Made by a program: the position numbers and the translations under genes. From the NCBI GenBank assembly GCA_004352715.1, contig SCFE01000021.1:1554917-1618916 (forward strand): a stretch of DNA of 64,000 nucleotides. Direction: 5' to 3'. Below, in pieces: positions 33,784 through 46,433 of the stretch. Below the pieces are notes generated by a model, which was given only the letters and a program-made list of their open reading frames with translations, searched no databases and was not told where the DNA came from. The first letter of the stretch is position 1. Each line of letters starts with the position of its first letter. This DNA comes from Hofstenia miamia (lineage: Eukaryota; Xenacoelomorpha; Acoela).

Positions 33784-34006
33784 TAATGTCCGAATCTAAG
33801 TCAAAAGTAATGCTTCAATTGGCAACATTTTTGGCTGTTCATGCGCCCTCGCTTTGTACTGCACTTGCCTTACCTGATTGCACAGCATTGTTGCAGGATT
33901 ACTTTGACGCAAACGAAGACATATCGCCATCAGTGTTTAACCTAATTCTTGCTGTCAACAACGCCTTTTTTATTCCTGCTGACAATTTACTGCTTGAAGC
34001 TCTCAA
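33784..34006 (+). CDS. NCKIPSD: NCKIPSD/SPIN90 exon D
   Basis: Acceptor TTTTGTAG, donor CAA|GTAAGT (near-consensus). Two bases complete the codon begun in exon C, then the peptide reads MSESKSKVMLQLATFLAVHA, and further on SPSVFNLILAVNNAFFIPAD then NLLLEAL. The latter aligns with human [20 protein letters not shown] followed by MAAL, a well-conserved part of the leucine-rich domain. The exon ends two bases into a Lys codon completed by the first base of exon E, 22 kb downstream. The first ATG in the exon is therefore internal and not a start. Confidence 0.88.
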
Positions 34007-34740
34007 GTAAGTTATTGTTTTATTTAAGCTTATCTACAGAAACTAGTTCCTCCGATAAATTAATTGCAATAAATAATTTGCGCGTACTTAGTAATATGAA
34101 GATATAGAAATTTGGATATCTGTTGGAAGAATTGATAAGGTGAAAGTTTTTTGGGGCAAATTTTTTTCTTGAGTAGTGACATATTGGATGAAATTGAAAA
34201 ATAATTTTGCGTTGGAAGCACTAAACCAAAAAATTTTCCATTATATAGCTTGCAGGCACTTTTTTACAATGAAGGTGGCTTGCTTGATAATTTTGGATTT
34301 TCTTAACGATTTAGTTGAATTTAAGATTAGTTACCACTTGGTGAATTTGTTTAGTACAAAGGAAGTTATTCGGCAGCTTATCTTGATCTTAATACGACTT
34401 TGTTACAGATGGGGGATATTGATTTAAAGCAAAAGTTGAGTTAAGAATATAATTATATATTTCTTTTTCCATTACTTACTTTTCATTACCATTAAGCTTG
34501 GCATTGCTTCTTTAGCAGTAGTGCTACTACATATTAGTTGAGAAAGGATTCTGTCCATTCCAAGCAGAGAGATATTCTATTCAAAATCCAAAAAAATCTA
34601 TTAGAATCGACTAGGAAAAAGAACGAATCGCACACGCCTACTTCGAAATCAAGAAAAATAACGAAATCTAAGCTGCCGAAAGTGTCAATGTGAAAAACGA
34701 GAAATTTTCCTCTGCTTTTTAGGCAGTCATCTTTATTTGT
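34007..34740. other. NCKIPSD intron, start of the 22-kb intron
   Basis: No coding similarity recognised; the + strand ORF at 34176-34427 is AT-rich and matches nothing I know. Confidence 0.5.
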
Positions 34741-34743
34741 CTA

Positions 34744-34896
34744 AGGCTGTTTAGACTAAGTGATTAGTAATATGTGATCTATCACATGTGATAGTATCAC
34801 ACACAATGTTATGGTTAGAATGTTATTATAATTGCAATGTAGTCTAACCATTTTGTAATTACACTTGCTAGCAATCACATAGTCTAACCGAAGCCT
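34744..34896. mobile_element. Small foldback MITE
   Basis: The left end AGGCTGTTTAGACTAAGTGA and the right end (reverse strand) AGGCTTCGGTTAGACTATGT are imperfect inverted repeats about 150 bases apart. The interior contains further self-complementary GTGATCTATCACATGTGAT. There is no coding capacity. No clear TSD, so the superfamily is open. Confidence 0.65.
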
Positions 34897-37800
34897 ACGG
34901 AATTCTAATGCTGAGATACACGTTACGGTAATTCTCGAATTGCACCTGAACCAAAAAGCTATTTGTCCTAGTTCAATTTAGTTCCACTGAGCATGATCAG
35001 ACCCCTGTTCGATTACCAATTCCATTAAACATTCTCGCCCGTTGTTTCCTGTAGCCACATTAAATCTTTTTGCTTGCTCAAAATTAGCAACAAATATTGA
35101 CAAAACCGTGAAATCCATGGTCTCAGTCCCACTACAATATTTTGACCCTAAGTACCAGTTCTATGGGAATAGATGATTCTGCAGCAAACTAGTGAATTAT
35201 TTTGGTTTTTTAGTGTGAGTCAGACTGGATGAGTGAGGGAACGTATCTCTTAATGTGATTTAATTTGCAATGCAAAGTGTGTATGTAGCAGAGATATAAT
35301 CATGTCAACTGATACATCTAGTCGCTTTTTTAACCCTCTGAAACCCTCGGATAATGAGTCCCTATTGCGGTTTTGATTTATATATCATTTATATACAAGA
35401 TATAAGGCCTTTTGTAGGATTTAAATTTATAAATTGTTCCATTCATCATGAAATTCCCATTGTAGTATGTTCTGAAAAGCTAAATTTTTACTGCCAAAAT
35501 GTTTTTCCTAGTTATTATTCACATTTGCATCACTGAATTATCTTTAATGTTTTCTTAATTAGTGGTTAATATAATATCGACGAGCAGCGGTGTTTAATAT
35601 AATATCTAGACAGTGTTTCATTTAGATGGCACTGCTATTATTTTTGAATTATGTAGCCATCTAACGGATAACTGCTATTTTATACAAATTTATCAGTTGA
35701 ACTTAGCCAATTGAAACGTCCTGAGATTCTAGTTTCTAGTTGGGTTAATTTCGCACCAGCTGTTTTAAATTGTTTTCCGTTAGGTATGAGTCATTTGAGC
35801 TAAGAAATCAGACAATGTTAGCAGAAATATATGCTTGTAGTAAGATTTTGATTTAAAAGTAAATCTTTGCTGCTTATTCCAGTTATTTTGAATATTTTTT
35901 AAATTTGGGATGCAATAATTTGTATATTTTACTAAATGATAAAGAGGTCATTTAAGGTCAAACAGTATTTATTCCTTCATGTTTAGTATTCAATGGCAAG
36001 CAAAGAAGCCTTATGGGTATTGCATTGTTTGAATATTGTCAAGTATTTATAATTTAATTCTTGGATTTCAATACTAATTATACAAGCAATTACTACCCAT
36101 AGACCAAACGACTATTAATTTTGCAATGAACAACAGCATAATTGTAAATGTTAACGCCGAGATTAGTTTTTGATTGGGAATTGAAATTTCTTGTTAATTT
36201 TGACTTAGTTTCCATCCTATAAAATATAGCACAAAAAATTCTCCTTAAAAAGTTTAGCATGTTCAGAAACTGTTGTCTTAATGCTCTCAGAAGTTTCTGA
36301 AACATTTATATTGAAAAGACCATTAAACCACTAGTTTTGATGAAATGTTCAGTTGCATTATAAATTTATGTCCTTGTTTCTTGGACGATTGATGTCTGCA
36401 GTGACAGGGGCGAGCACAGCTTTAAGATTTGAATTGGCTAAAATTGCTTTTGTTATTTATTGCTGAATTATTTGAAGGGCGTTATCAAACATTTGCTTCT
36501 AATGAGGGGGCTTGGCCCCTCTCATTCTCGACCATGTGAAGTGCCATCATTTTGAAGTGGCTTGTGCCGTATTTCATTGGTTGCTATTAAATTGTGCAGA
36601 AATTGTGGAATACATATTTTTAAATTTTCTTTGAATGCATTTATTTCTGCCGAGTGACGTTATTGCCAATGAATATAATTTAATATACATTCGCTAGACA
36701 GCAGTGTATAGAATTGATCCGTTCCAGTGATTGGCTACTTATTTGGCGCAATTTTCGTTTGTCAAATCATTACGATTGCAACGTTTTGTAATATTGAGTT
36801 CGTTTTACACTAAGGTTTGTGATGTTTCGATATTATAAGATTCATATTAGCATAAGTCAAAACAACGAGAACAAAATTTATATCTTTTCTTAGTATTATG
36901 TTGCAGTAGTATTCAGAGAATTGGTTTATCATGCATTTATAACTTTTTCAAACCGTTTTGGAATAGTTATTATCTACGCAAATGGTGTAAAATTTACAAC
37001 GCTGTCAGTTATTGTTTAAATAGTTTATTATCCTGGTTTTTTGAAGTAATAATAGCTCTTAAACCCATTGGTTTTGCATTTTCTGAAAAATGTGAGGGAG
37101 ATTGCGATGAATGTGCCTTTCTGATTATTCTAACTTTAATGTTCCTCTAACTCTTAAAAACATTTCAGGCGAATGTGAATGGTTACTGAAATCTTAAGAT
37201 TTAAATGTTTGCAATTTTTTATGGGCATATTTAAAGATCAATGTGTACCTGTCGCACTTCAGAATCTCAAGGAATGCGTTGATCACTTCATGTAATTTGC
37301 AAATTCCTTCGAAGTTACTAAAAAATGTCAGCAAAATCAATTTTGGAATGATGCCTTATCTATGTTTTCAATCCAATTTTCAAATTCAATCTTTTCGATT
37401 TTTTTGCAAGAGTATTTTAAACTACATTCTATTATTTTCATTGGCATTCTTTAAATGAACTCATTAACTGTTTTGGTATTGTATGTACTAAGGATTTAGT
37501 ACCATCTTCAATTTTTTATTTTGTTTGCTATTCGGTATGGAGTATTACATTTAATAGTATTTTACGTTGCTTCCTGTTCATAATTCACTTGCTCATGTTA
37601 ATTTGGTTGATCATTGTTCATGATTCTTTATTTACTTAACCCCTTTGTAGAAATGTATGTCCATGTTTTCCCTTTCATTGTCACTAGATGTATTTTTTTT
37701 TCACGGTGAACGAAAGTTGCTCTAATTAAAATAGTATTATTAGTTTACCAATACCTTTTTATAACGTCTTGTTGGGTTCAAATCCCGTGTATTGTTTGAA

Positions 37801-38200
37801 TCTTGAGTCTTTATGGGTTGCAGAATTTAGTGAGAAAGATCAAAATTTTGAATCGTCCAAAACCTAGGGTTGGATAGCAAATGTTTTTTATTCAGATAAC
37901 TTGTTTTAATAGATTTAAAAAACGCATTTTAAAACAATTTCGGTGTTTTTTAAATATGCGACTGAAAACTCAAATATAAGTTAGGAATAAAAATCTCAAC
38001 TCGAACATGAATTTTAAATATGAACATGCATTACAAACTTAATCTCAGGAAATTGATATAAAATAAGAATTCGGAGAAACTATTACTGTTTTTAAAACTC
38101 ATTGCATTAATATAAATTTCTGCACAGTCTCATTCTTCCTATTGCTCTTGAAGAAGTGTTAAGGAGAGTCAACATTTTGAAGTTTAGCGCATTGCCATTT
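34897..38200. other. NCKIPSD intron, mostly unassigned
   Basis: AT-rich sequence without recognised genes. At about 36400-36530 there are MITE-like GC-rich phrases (CAGGGGCGAGCACAGCTTTA and GGGGGCTTGGCCCCTCTC), probably the ends of a short non-autonomous element. Confidence 0.4.
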
Positions 38201-39430
38201 ATGCGTGGCCCTTATCTCGCTTTTCGCACGAATTTAACGTTTTCTATTCAAAAAGCACTCACTAGTTTTTTAGAAAATGTCAACGATAAACGGTTTTTCC
38301 TGGTATTCGGTCAGTAGATTTTGGCTTTCCTTATTACTGTAAATCTTCGAATATGATCTGATAGATATACGCAAAGTTGATATTGCTTCCTCAGTAGACA
38401 GTGCTGAACAGTTACCGCTATTACCCCCATTGCCAATTTGGTTGCAAATTGTAATGGATTTTGCTGAGCAATGTATATAGCAGTATCTCTAGCAATGCAA
38501 TTATTGCAAAGGAGCTCTATAATTAAATGCATTCATATCTATCTTAATAAGACAGTGATCATAGTCAAGTTTTTGTTTGCATAGAAAGAAATCTGCAGTG
38601 CTATTCAATGGATTAACATATCGCGGAAAAGGATATTTTCTCACTGTATGCATTAATCCCTGAGGACTCATTATGTCAATCTTAAGCCAGTATATTCTAC
38701 ACAATACAGCAGCAGTTTAATAATTAGGAGGCCCAATGTTAAAATTTATTTTCATGTTGCTTCACGTTTTCATCTAATAGGTTTTATATATTTAGAATGA
38801 TAACTAAGTAAATTATCTATAGTTTATTCTAAAATGCAATGAACAAATTTCTACTCAAATTTCTCAAAAGCACAACATAAAATAAACAAATCGTTTTCTG
38901 TTTTGAATAAGTTTTACTGCTTTAAATATGTTAATCAAATCATTAGATCCTTCATCATCTGTTGTGTAGTTCACCAATGAAAACCTTGCTGTTCGATCAT
39001 GAAGGCAACAACATATTTAAACGTTCGAAGGCAAAAAATTATCCAAGAATCTTACAACAAAGATTCTAAGATTTGATAATAATTTAAAACCTTACAAGCA
39101 GCATAAAATAGATTACCCCCTGCCAGCAGGACAGTAAGGCCTCTCCAATTGAGTGCATCAAAATTACTCTAAAATTCATTTTCCGAAAGCGGATCATATA
39201 GGAGAGAGTAATCACAACAGTCTTTTTCATAACATCTAGTAATTTACAGAACTTCCTCAATTTCCTCTTTATTAAGTGAGTAGTTTTCGGTTGAATTTTC
39301 AAAATGCATGGCATTAAGATTATCAGCACAAGGATGTTGCATCACTGGTGGAGTTTGGTAATCATCAGTAAAGTATATCCAATAGAAGCATGCCCAATCC
39401 TCATTTTTAACAAATTGAAGGTTCATATTT
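38200..39430 (-). pseudogene. Degenerate coding-like region, family not recognised
   Basis: Minus-strand frames carry protein-like composition with Trp, Cys, Tyr and Pro-rich phrases. At 39426-39244 the frame reads FVKNEDWACFYWIYFTDDYQ, followed downstream by a matching-style acidic stretch (about 39230-39160, SLLYDPLSENEF). At 38704-38501 MSPQGLMHTVRKYPFPRYVN is followed by PLNSTADFFLCKQKLDYDHC. At 38520-38380, in another frame, LLCNNCIARDTAIYIAQQNP is followed by LQFATKLAMG. The pieces run in one direction over 1.2 kb with frameshifts, as for a decayed transposon gene or retrocopy. I do not recognise the family. Confidence 0.45.
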
Positions 39431-39996
39431 GCATGCGCTAATCGGCATGTGATGTCGTCACAGGATGAGTCAAATCCAAGCTATTGAATTGAATTCAACG
39501 ACGTCATCATCTAAAATTCCTCGTTTAAGATACAGACGAGGTTTTCGAGGGTCTTTAATTTTGGATGTAGACATCAAAGAAACCATTTGCCAAGCTAAAC
39601 TATGTCGGTACAAAGTCCATTTCCAATTTTTTCCTTCCGTTAGTTTAATACAAGCTTATATAATTTTTTTTAAAATGCAATTCACAAACGAAGAGATTTT
39701 TATTTAAGTGATTGACAGATACAAATATTTTGCACCCATCTTTTCTTCAACGACTCATAGTTGGGGAATGAAAAGGTAGCAGCTTTAAAGTCACGGTATC
39801 AAATTCTGCAATACGGAACAGCACATTTCTTATCCATTCTAATGAGTAATTACTGCACACACACGTGTTAAAATAATAAATGTGCAAAACGAATGCAAAC
39901 ACAGGCCACTAGAGGCGTTAAAAATCAGCGCTCGCTGTATCAAGTACAAGTAATAATAATTGGGTCTCCTAATTCCTCAGCACTTTTATTATGTAT
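39431..39996. other. Non-coding flank of the CGGBP1-like element
   Basis: An 80-residue + strand ORF at 39465-39707 overlaps the edge of the degenerate region and has no recognised similarity. Confidence 0.4.
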
Positions 39997-41852
39997 TGTA
40001 TTACCAGGGCCGACCAAATATGCAATAAAAATGTGATTGTAATGACATAAAAACTCAGTAAAACTAAGATAAGCAATTATATTCCCAAATATGCATTATA
40101 AAGGCTACATCATATTCGCAAAATATGCATTCAACAATCTGAATCAAAGGTTAAATGCTATAACGCTGTACTTCGTGATGTTTTCAACAGTAATAGATAG
40201 TCGGTTGCTGCTCAAGTTGTATCAACCTCACACGATGTTACCGGGATTTTCTGAATGAGAATTTTTCTTCAACACAATATTCCTGTACACTACTTTTAAT
40301 GATTTTTTGCAAACCCTCGTTCTTACTTAAAATGCTACCCAAGTTTTCCTTTACACATTCATGAAATGCACTGGGACCATCTCCCAAAATTTCGTTTGCA
40401 ATTGTAGCGGTCTTGCAATTGCTTGAAGGCTATTTGAGCATCTTTATGGCGAATGCCAACATCTACAAGTCCTTGCTTAATTTTCTAATATTTTTTATGA
40501 GATCTTTAAGCAGATTCGCTATCGTTTACCTGTGCAACAACCAGGACGATACACTTGTAATTTCCCATGTAATAATTAGCTGCCTCCAGCCATTTTGACC
40601 AGCTAGTAATTGCAGGTTAGGGAATTTCACTAATACTAGTCTCTCGGAGCAATCGCTTTCTTGATGGGGCTTTGCGAAAGACTTTTTTCATGAAGGACAT
40701 CATGTCGGATAAAACGTCCCACTGTTTCAATGGCTAAATTGAAATTGAGTTACGAAAATGACATATATCATTTTTGGCATAAACAAGCATGCCCTGTTCA
40801 GTTTTCAACATGTATGACGCACCGTCTGTAATTCATACCAGAACTTTGTCGAGGTTAACATCAACCCATTTGAGGCTATCATATACAAAACGAGCAATAA
40901 TTGTATTGTTCGTGCGATCAAGAAAATCAACATTTGCAATGATTTCCGTTCCCAAAATGCCAACAATACAAGCAGCAAAATATCGACCAGCAACATCCGT
41001 GGTATCATCCTAAACATATTCATCTTGCAGTCTTTGTTTTAGTTGAGTAATCCGTCACACAACGCGTAGCTGAGCTCGCAGAAACAGTCCTCTTATAAAA
41101 TTTAATTAACCATTCCTGAAATTTATCTTTTTCTAACTTTTGTAATGGTATATCAAGTGAAATAAGCGGCTCAGTTAATTGTACATCGAATCTATCTTCT
41201 GGAGTTGTAGTTGGTAGCAACCGCTGCTTCTTATTCCTACATGTAGAAACCAGTTTGGAGTGCTTCTGATCTTCGATATGCTGTAAAACACTTGATCTGC
41301 GATCGAATGATACCTTACAGGAGCATATAGTACATATAAAAGCCTTTTCATCGTGATGCAAACATCTAAAATCTTTAACATGTTGCTCCAGTTTTGCACG
41401 GTCTGATTTAGCACATTTAGGCATGATGATGATGACTTAAACGAAACAACGATCTAAAAGATGAAACTAATATATGTTAAATGATAAAGCTAATAATGCG
41501 TTGAAATAGGCATATACTCAAAAAATAAACGTGAATTCCTATTGGCTACGTTTAATAACACGCCTCAAGAAGATTGGTTCACTGTGGAATTAACTCAATG
41601 ATATCTTGATCACCTGCTGCAAAATTTGCCATTACAACAGTTCAAAGGAGAGATTTATTCAAAAGCTGATACGTATTTTATGGCTGGCTCGCAGATTTTA
41701 ATATCAGCTTTGTTTCACAATTGATAAAATATGCATTTATTTCTAAAAATATGAACTCATGCAAAAGTGCTTAAAATATGTTGAAATACTAAAGAATATG
41801 CAAAAATATGCGTATTTATGTTAATGTATATTTTGTCGGCCCTGCTTATTAC
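39997..41852 (-). mobile_element. hAT element carrying a CGGBP1-like transposase
   Basis: The ends are CAGGGCCGACCAAATATGCA at 40005 and, on the reverse strand, CAGGGCCGACAAAATATACA ending at 41844. The flanking 8-mers TGTATTAC and CTTATTAC agree at six positions (TATTAC exact), consistent with a decayed 8-bp TSD. The motif AAATATGCAT is repeated near both ends (about 40016, 40088, 40121 and 41729, plus variants to 41815), as expected of subterminal binding sites. Element length is about 1840 bp. Inside lies the transposase pseudogene on the minus strand. Confidence 0.85.
40150..41424 (-). pseudogene. CGGBP1-like hAT transposase, disrupted
   Basis: Positions 41424-41020 are open for 134 residues. 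They contain a BED/C2H2-like finger: the sequence FICTICSCKVSFDRRSSVLQ is followed by HIEDQKH, giving Cys-x2-Cys-x(15)-His-x(5-6)-H spacing. Next come IPLQKLEKDKFQEWLIKFYK and RTVSASSATR. The same zinc finger is the whole of vertebrate CGGBP1, which derives from such transposases. After a stop, shifting frames recover DTTDVAGRYFAACIVGIL, NTIIARFVYDSLKWVDVN and ITDGASYMLK, the hAT core carrying catalytic acidic residues in the D-x-T-T-D and T-D-G-A-S blocks. Stops and frameshifts follow to about 40150, so the copy is inactive. Confidence 0.82.
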
Positions 41853-42224
41853 TTATTACTATTTCCCGATCGTGTATATTCAATTAGTCGTGGTATATCT
41901 GAAAAATATTTATGTCCAGACTCAGTCATTGCATAAAGCAATATGTGTAGGTAACGTCATATTATGGACTGTGCTATTGCTCAAATAGGTTTATTGCTGA
42001 ACGAAATGTTAACTCAACTTCAAATTGCAAATCGGATCCGCATTAACTAAACAACAGCCGAACACTGAGGCGCTCATAAGCGCCCACCTCGATCATTTTT
42101 CAGAACAAAAATGAATCATGCTCAAACAATTGGTGACAATTTCTCCAAGCAAGCATTAGTAAAGCTACATTAGTCGACGACTGCTTAATGAATTTAGACT
42201 GTGTTCAAGTTTCTACGTTTCAAG

Positions 42225-42381
42225 ATTGAGTATTTTTTAAAGAAAATTTTGAATTTTTCTAAGCTAAAAAATAATTATTTGCGATTGATAAAGAAACTGA
42301 AATTTCAAATATTTGATTATTTACAATATTTTCGAGTGGATTTGCGAACTTATTCGAGTTCGAGATTTTAACATCCCTGGG
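42225..42381. mobile_element. hAT-like right terminus, left end not found
   Basis: Ends with the reverse complement of CAGGGATGTTAAAATCTCGA; inward there is TTCGAGTTCGAG and GAGTGGATTTGCGAACTT. CAGGGATG is a common hAT terminus. Similar TCTCGA-rich sequence occurs at 6.2-6.4 kb. Confidence 0.5.
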
Positions 42382-43190
42382 ATGAAGTACAAAATACTGA
42401 TTGTTTTTTAGCAGTAATTACACATTGTTGCAAACTTCCTTAGTATTGGACAAAAATAACTATCGAAAATGGAATTTATTTCACTTTTGTTTAATATGCT
42501 GATCCATTTAGCAGCATTGCGTGCTGTGTTTCATTCTTGCTATCCTAAATAATTAAAAAATTTAGTACGTTAAATTTACTTTATATTTTTGTTACGACCA
42601 TTACTACTGCTATTATGCATGTACCTGAGATGTATAAGACGCGCACTTTGTGGGCAGCTGGTGATTGATTATAGCTCTATGCTTCGCCAATGCTGCGGAA
42701 ACATTGCTAGCAGCTAGTATTGTTCAACGTTTGCAAATTTAATGTAGCAAAAATGGCCATTTTGATGTGTGAATGGATTATTGGCTTAATATTGTATGGC
42801 AATTAAAATTTGAAGAGATATATCTGTGAGCCAAACTGAAAGATCAAAATCATAAGTGTCCACTAATGAGCCCAAAACCAGTGAATTCTAAAGAATTTAT
42901 AAGAAATCTGTTGAAGAATAAATCTCAATTTAAACTTTTTCAATTGCAGTACGTAGATTTCATTATAAGCAACTTTGGTCTAGCAAAACAATTTTTTTGC
43001 TAAGAATCATGGTTAATTGACATTCATTTTAGACCCATGACACTCTCTCTGCGCTTCCTCATATTAATGTATTGATGACAGCCTATGAAGAATAAAGCCA
43101 CTGTTGAAATTTCTCAACCCATATTCGCAAAATTTTAAATAACTGTACTCTAACTGCACCCACACCCGAGTGGGTGTACCCAACTCATGT
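42382..43190. other. NCKIPSD intron, no feature recognised
   Basis: AT-rich intronic DNA. A palindromic phrase CACCCGAGTGGGTG lies near 43162. Confidence 0.4.
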
Positions 43191-43197
43191 CTCCCCT

Positions 43198-43556
43198 TGT
43201 TGACCATATTATTAAATTTAACAGATTTTTTTAACAGAAACTTGAAAATTTTTATTTAACCCATCTGTTGAACAGATTGCTCACTATTTTTTGTTGAATA
43301 ACATAAAAAATCCAAAAATTGTACTTTATATTGTCAAAATTCTCGCACGAATCGCATTGTAACTAAGATGGTATTTGTCATAAAATGATGCTCTTAAGTA
43401 AATTCCTTCAGCATTCGTGCCAATTCATTAGCTCTGAAATTTGCTAAATTATAGCAATAATAAAACTGATCTATTAACAGATTTTAGGGTTTATTTATGG
43501 TTTTTTACCATTCTGTGAACAGATCTGTTAAACAGACTATAAATATGGTCAATCCT
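43198..43556. mobile_element. MITE with TTGACCATAT ends and iterated AACAGAT
   Basis: The left end TTGACCATATTATTAAATTT (about 43200) and the right end, TTGACCATATTTATAGTCTG on the reverse strand (about 43550), are inverted. The phrase (G)AACAGAT(C/T) occurs repeatedly inside each half. There is no coding capacity and no TSD was resolved. Confidence 0.62.
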
Positions 43557-44721
43557 GCTTTTGGTAATTCATGGAAATTTACATTAGATTCATTTTATAA
43601 TTGTTATACTTTTTTCATACACTTTCTTCCTTGTTTATTTTTGGTGATTAATTCAAAACAGTACATTCTGTAGCGTTGACCAGTACTGCCTAATATGTCT
43701 AAATATATTGCGCCAACGGGCACAATTGTTACGGGTATCGGCTGGTGTCTTAATGAAAACGTGTTTAAAAGAAACAAAAATATAATTTTTTGTCACAATA
43801 CAATTATGAATTATATTTAAAATGGTAGTTATGATGCGGTTAGAAAGGTGACTATATCATAAGCAATTAAAACATTTCAGCATCTGTAGTAGAAATTACA
43901 CTTGGCAATCGCAATTGTCGGCATAATGAAATATTTGTTAGTGGTAGGTGTGGTCCTAGGAAATTTTAAGTGTTATGGATCAACTGAATTATTCGAATCT
44001 TTCATGTATTTGCTCCATTGAAATTTTATGTTTGAAGTTGCATTGTGACACAATAATTATTCAGAAATTTAGACCTTAATTTCACGAATATCTGAGTGGG
44101 TATGTAGGCAAGTTTTACTCCTGTTCAGATACACAAATGAAATGATATTCTTTTAACGTGGTAATTAGAGCAATACTCGCGTAATTGTTTCACTTGACGG
44201 GTTTGATTAATTCATTTGTATCAATAAAATCCGCCAAATGGAACCACTGCAGCTTCACATTCAGTCAGAGAGTAGACGCCCTCCGACAATTTAAAAAATA
44301 GAATTCTAAAGCATTTCTATTATTGCTTATTTTCAAATGGAATTCTCAAATTCTGTCTCCTTTATCACATTAACATTATACGTTTACACATTCATTAATA
44401 TTTTATCAGCAATTTTTAGTTCCCTCCAAATCATTTACAATTTATTTTGCGTTATTGTGTGGATAATGATTTGAATAAATTAACATCAAAAGTAAAAAAT
44501 TAAATTTTTATTTCAGACTTCTGCTTGACTAGATTCATTTTTGATTTCATAAGTAAGATTAGTATATCTATTTGAAGCAGCTCTTTAAAGAATAACAAGT
44601 TTTAACGACTGTTGGTCTTTACTTTTTAATTCGCAGATTTCCCATGTTTTAACTAGGCAAACTAGCGAATAGCAATGTCACAATTGGTCCCACTACATCC
44701 TGAAAATGTCACGTGAGTGTC
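43557..44721. other. NCKIPSD intron, no feature recognised
   Basis: AT-rich sequence with no recognised exon or repeat. Confidence 0.45.
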
Positions 44722-44790
44722 TTAAGGTGCGTTCAGACGAGAACCTTTTGATGTATATCATTTGATATACGTCAAAAAGATGCTCGTCTG

Positions 44791-45790
44791 NNNNNNNNNN
44801 NNNNNNNNNNNNNNNNNNNNNNNNNNNNNNNNNNNNNNNNNNNNNNNNNNNNNNNNNNNNNNNNNNNNNNNNNNNNNNNNNNNNNNNNNNNNNNNNNNNN
44901 NNNNNNNNNNNNNNNNNNNNNNNNNNNNNNNNNNNNNNNNNNNNNNNNNNNNNNNNNNNNNNNNNNNNNNNNNNNNNNNNNNNNNNNNNNNNNNNNNNNN
45001 NNNNNNNNNNNNNNNNNNNNNNNNNNNNNNNNNNNNNNNNNNNNNNNNNNNNNNNNNNNNNNNNNNNNNNNNNNNNNNNNNNNNNNNNNNNNNNNNNNNN
45101 NNNNNNNNNNNNNNNNNNNNNNNNNNNNNNNNNNNNNNNNNNNNNNNNNNNNNNNNNNNNNNNNNNNNNNNNNNNNNNNNNNNNNNNNNNNNNNNNNNNN
45201 NNNNNNNNNNNNNNNNNNNNNNNNNNNNNNNNNNNNNNNNNNNNNNNNNNNNNNNNNNNNNNNNNNNNNNNNNNNNNNNNNNNNNNNNNNNNNNNNNNNN
45301 NNNNNNNNNNNNNNNNNNNNNNNNNNNNNNNNNNNNNNNNNNNNNNNNNNNNNNNNNNNNNNNNNNNNNNNNNNNNNNNNNNNNNNNNNNNNNNNNNNNN
45401 NNNNNNNNNNNNNNNNNNNNNNNNNNNNNNNNNNNNNNNNNNNNNNNNNNNNNNNNNNNNNNNNNNNNNNNNNNNNNNNNNNNNNNNNNNNNNNNNNNNN
45501 NNNNNNNNNNNNNNNNNNNNNNNNNNNNNNNNNNNNNNNNNNNNNNNNNNNNNNNNNNNNNNNNNNNNNNNNNNNNNNNNNNNNNNNNNNNNNNNNNNNN
45601 NNNNNNNNNNNNNNNNNNNNNNNNNNNNNNNNNNNNNNNNNNNNNNNNNNNNNNNNNNNNNNNNNNNNNNNNNNNNNNNNNNNNNNNNNNNNNNNNNNNN
45701 NNNNNNNNNNNNNNNNNNNNNNNNNNNNNNNNNNNNNNNNNNNNNNNNNNNNNNNNNNNNNNNNNNNNNNNNNNNNNNNNNNNNNNNNNN
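44791..45790. other. Assembly gap (1000 N)
   Basis: An exact 1000-base N run, followed immediately by TA-rich microsatellite sequence (45791-45840). Confidence 0.99.
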
Positions 45791-45805
45791 TATATGCATA
45801 TACTG

Positions 45806-45839
<34 letters not shown>

Positions 45840-46309
45840 ATTCATATGTAAAATGGAATAGTAATTACAAATATGAATGCGTTTTAGTGGAATTCGTTGT
45901 TGATAAAAATGGAATTTTAAGTCAGTCCATGGAACAATGTTTAATATCACCAGTATATTAGCTTATAAATGTATAAATTGCTTATGCCATTGAACGGACC
46001 TTTCGACATCGAGCATAAATTAAAAAGATTGAATTTCATAATTATAATTTTTGAATTGCAAGAAAATAAATACGTTTTAATACGAATGAGCACATTTTGT
46101 AAATCTGACTTTTTAAAAAAAATCTGTAAGTAGCTCGTTTTTGTGAAAGTATTTACGACAACATTTTGTGGGCTAATCAGCCACATAATTGTAGCTGTAT
46201 TATTAATAGAATTTTCTTAATACATTTCGTAATTTTCTAAACTGCTATATCTTAAGCCTCAAACAGAAATTTTCCAAGTTTTTATACACCAAGTATTGCA
46301 CACAATACA

Positions 46310-46433
46310 CAGCCTACTTTTAAATAACGTACCGATAAAAATTTTAGGCAAAATACCACGTTATCAGTATTTTTCGGTATTGTCATAATATAGCGGTATT
46401 AGTTTCAGTATTGGTATACCGCCGGACTCTAGA
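46310..46433. repeat. hAT-like terminal sequence with CGGTAT phrases
   Basis: The sequence ends with the reverse complement of TAGAGTCCGGCGGTATACC, preceded inward by GCGGTATTAG, TTTCGGTATTG and TACCGATAAA. Iterated CGGTAT close to a YAGAG end recalls the terminus at 27.08 kb. The other end was not found. Confidence 0.42.
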
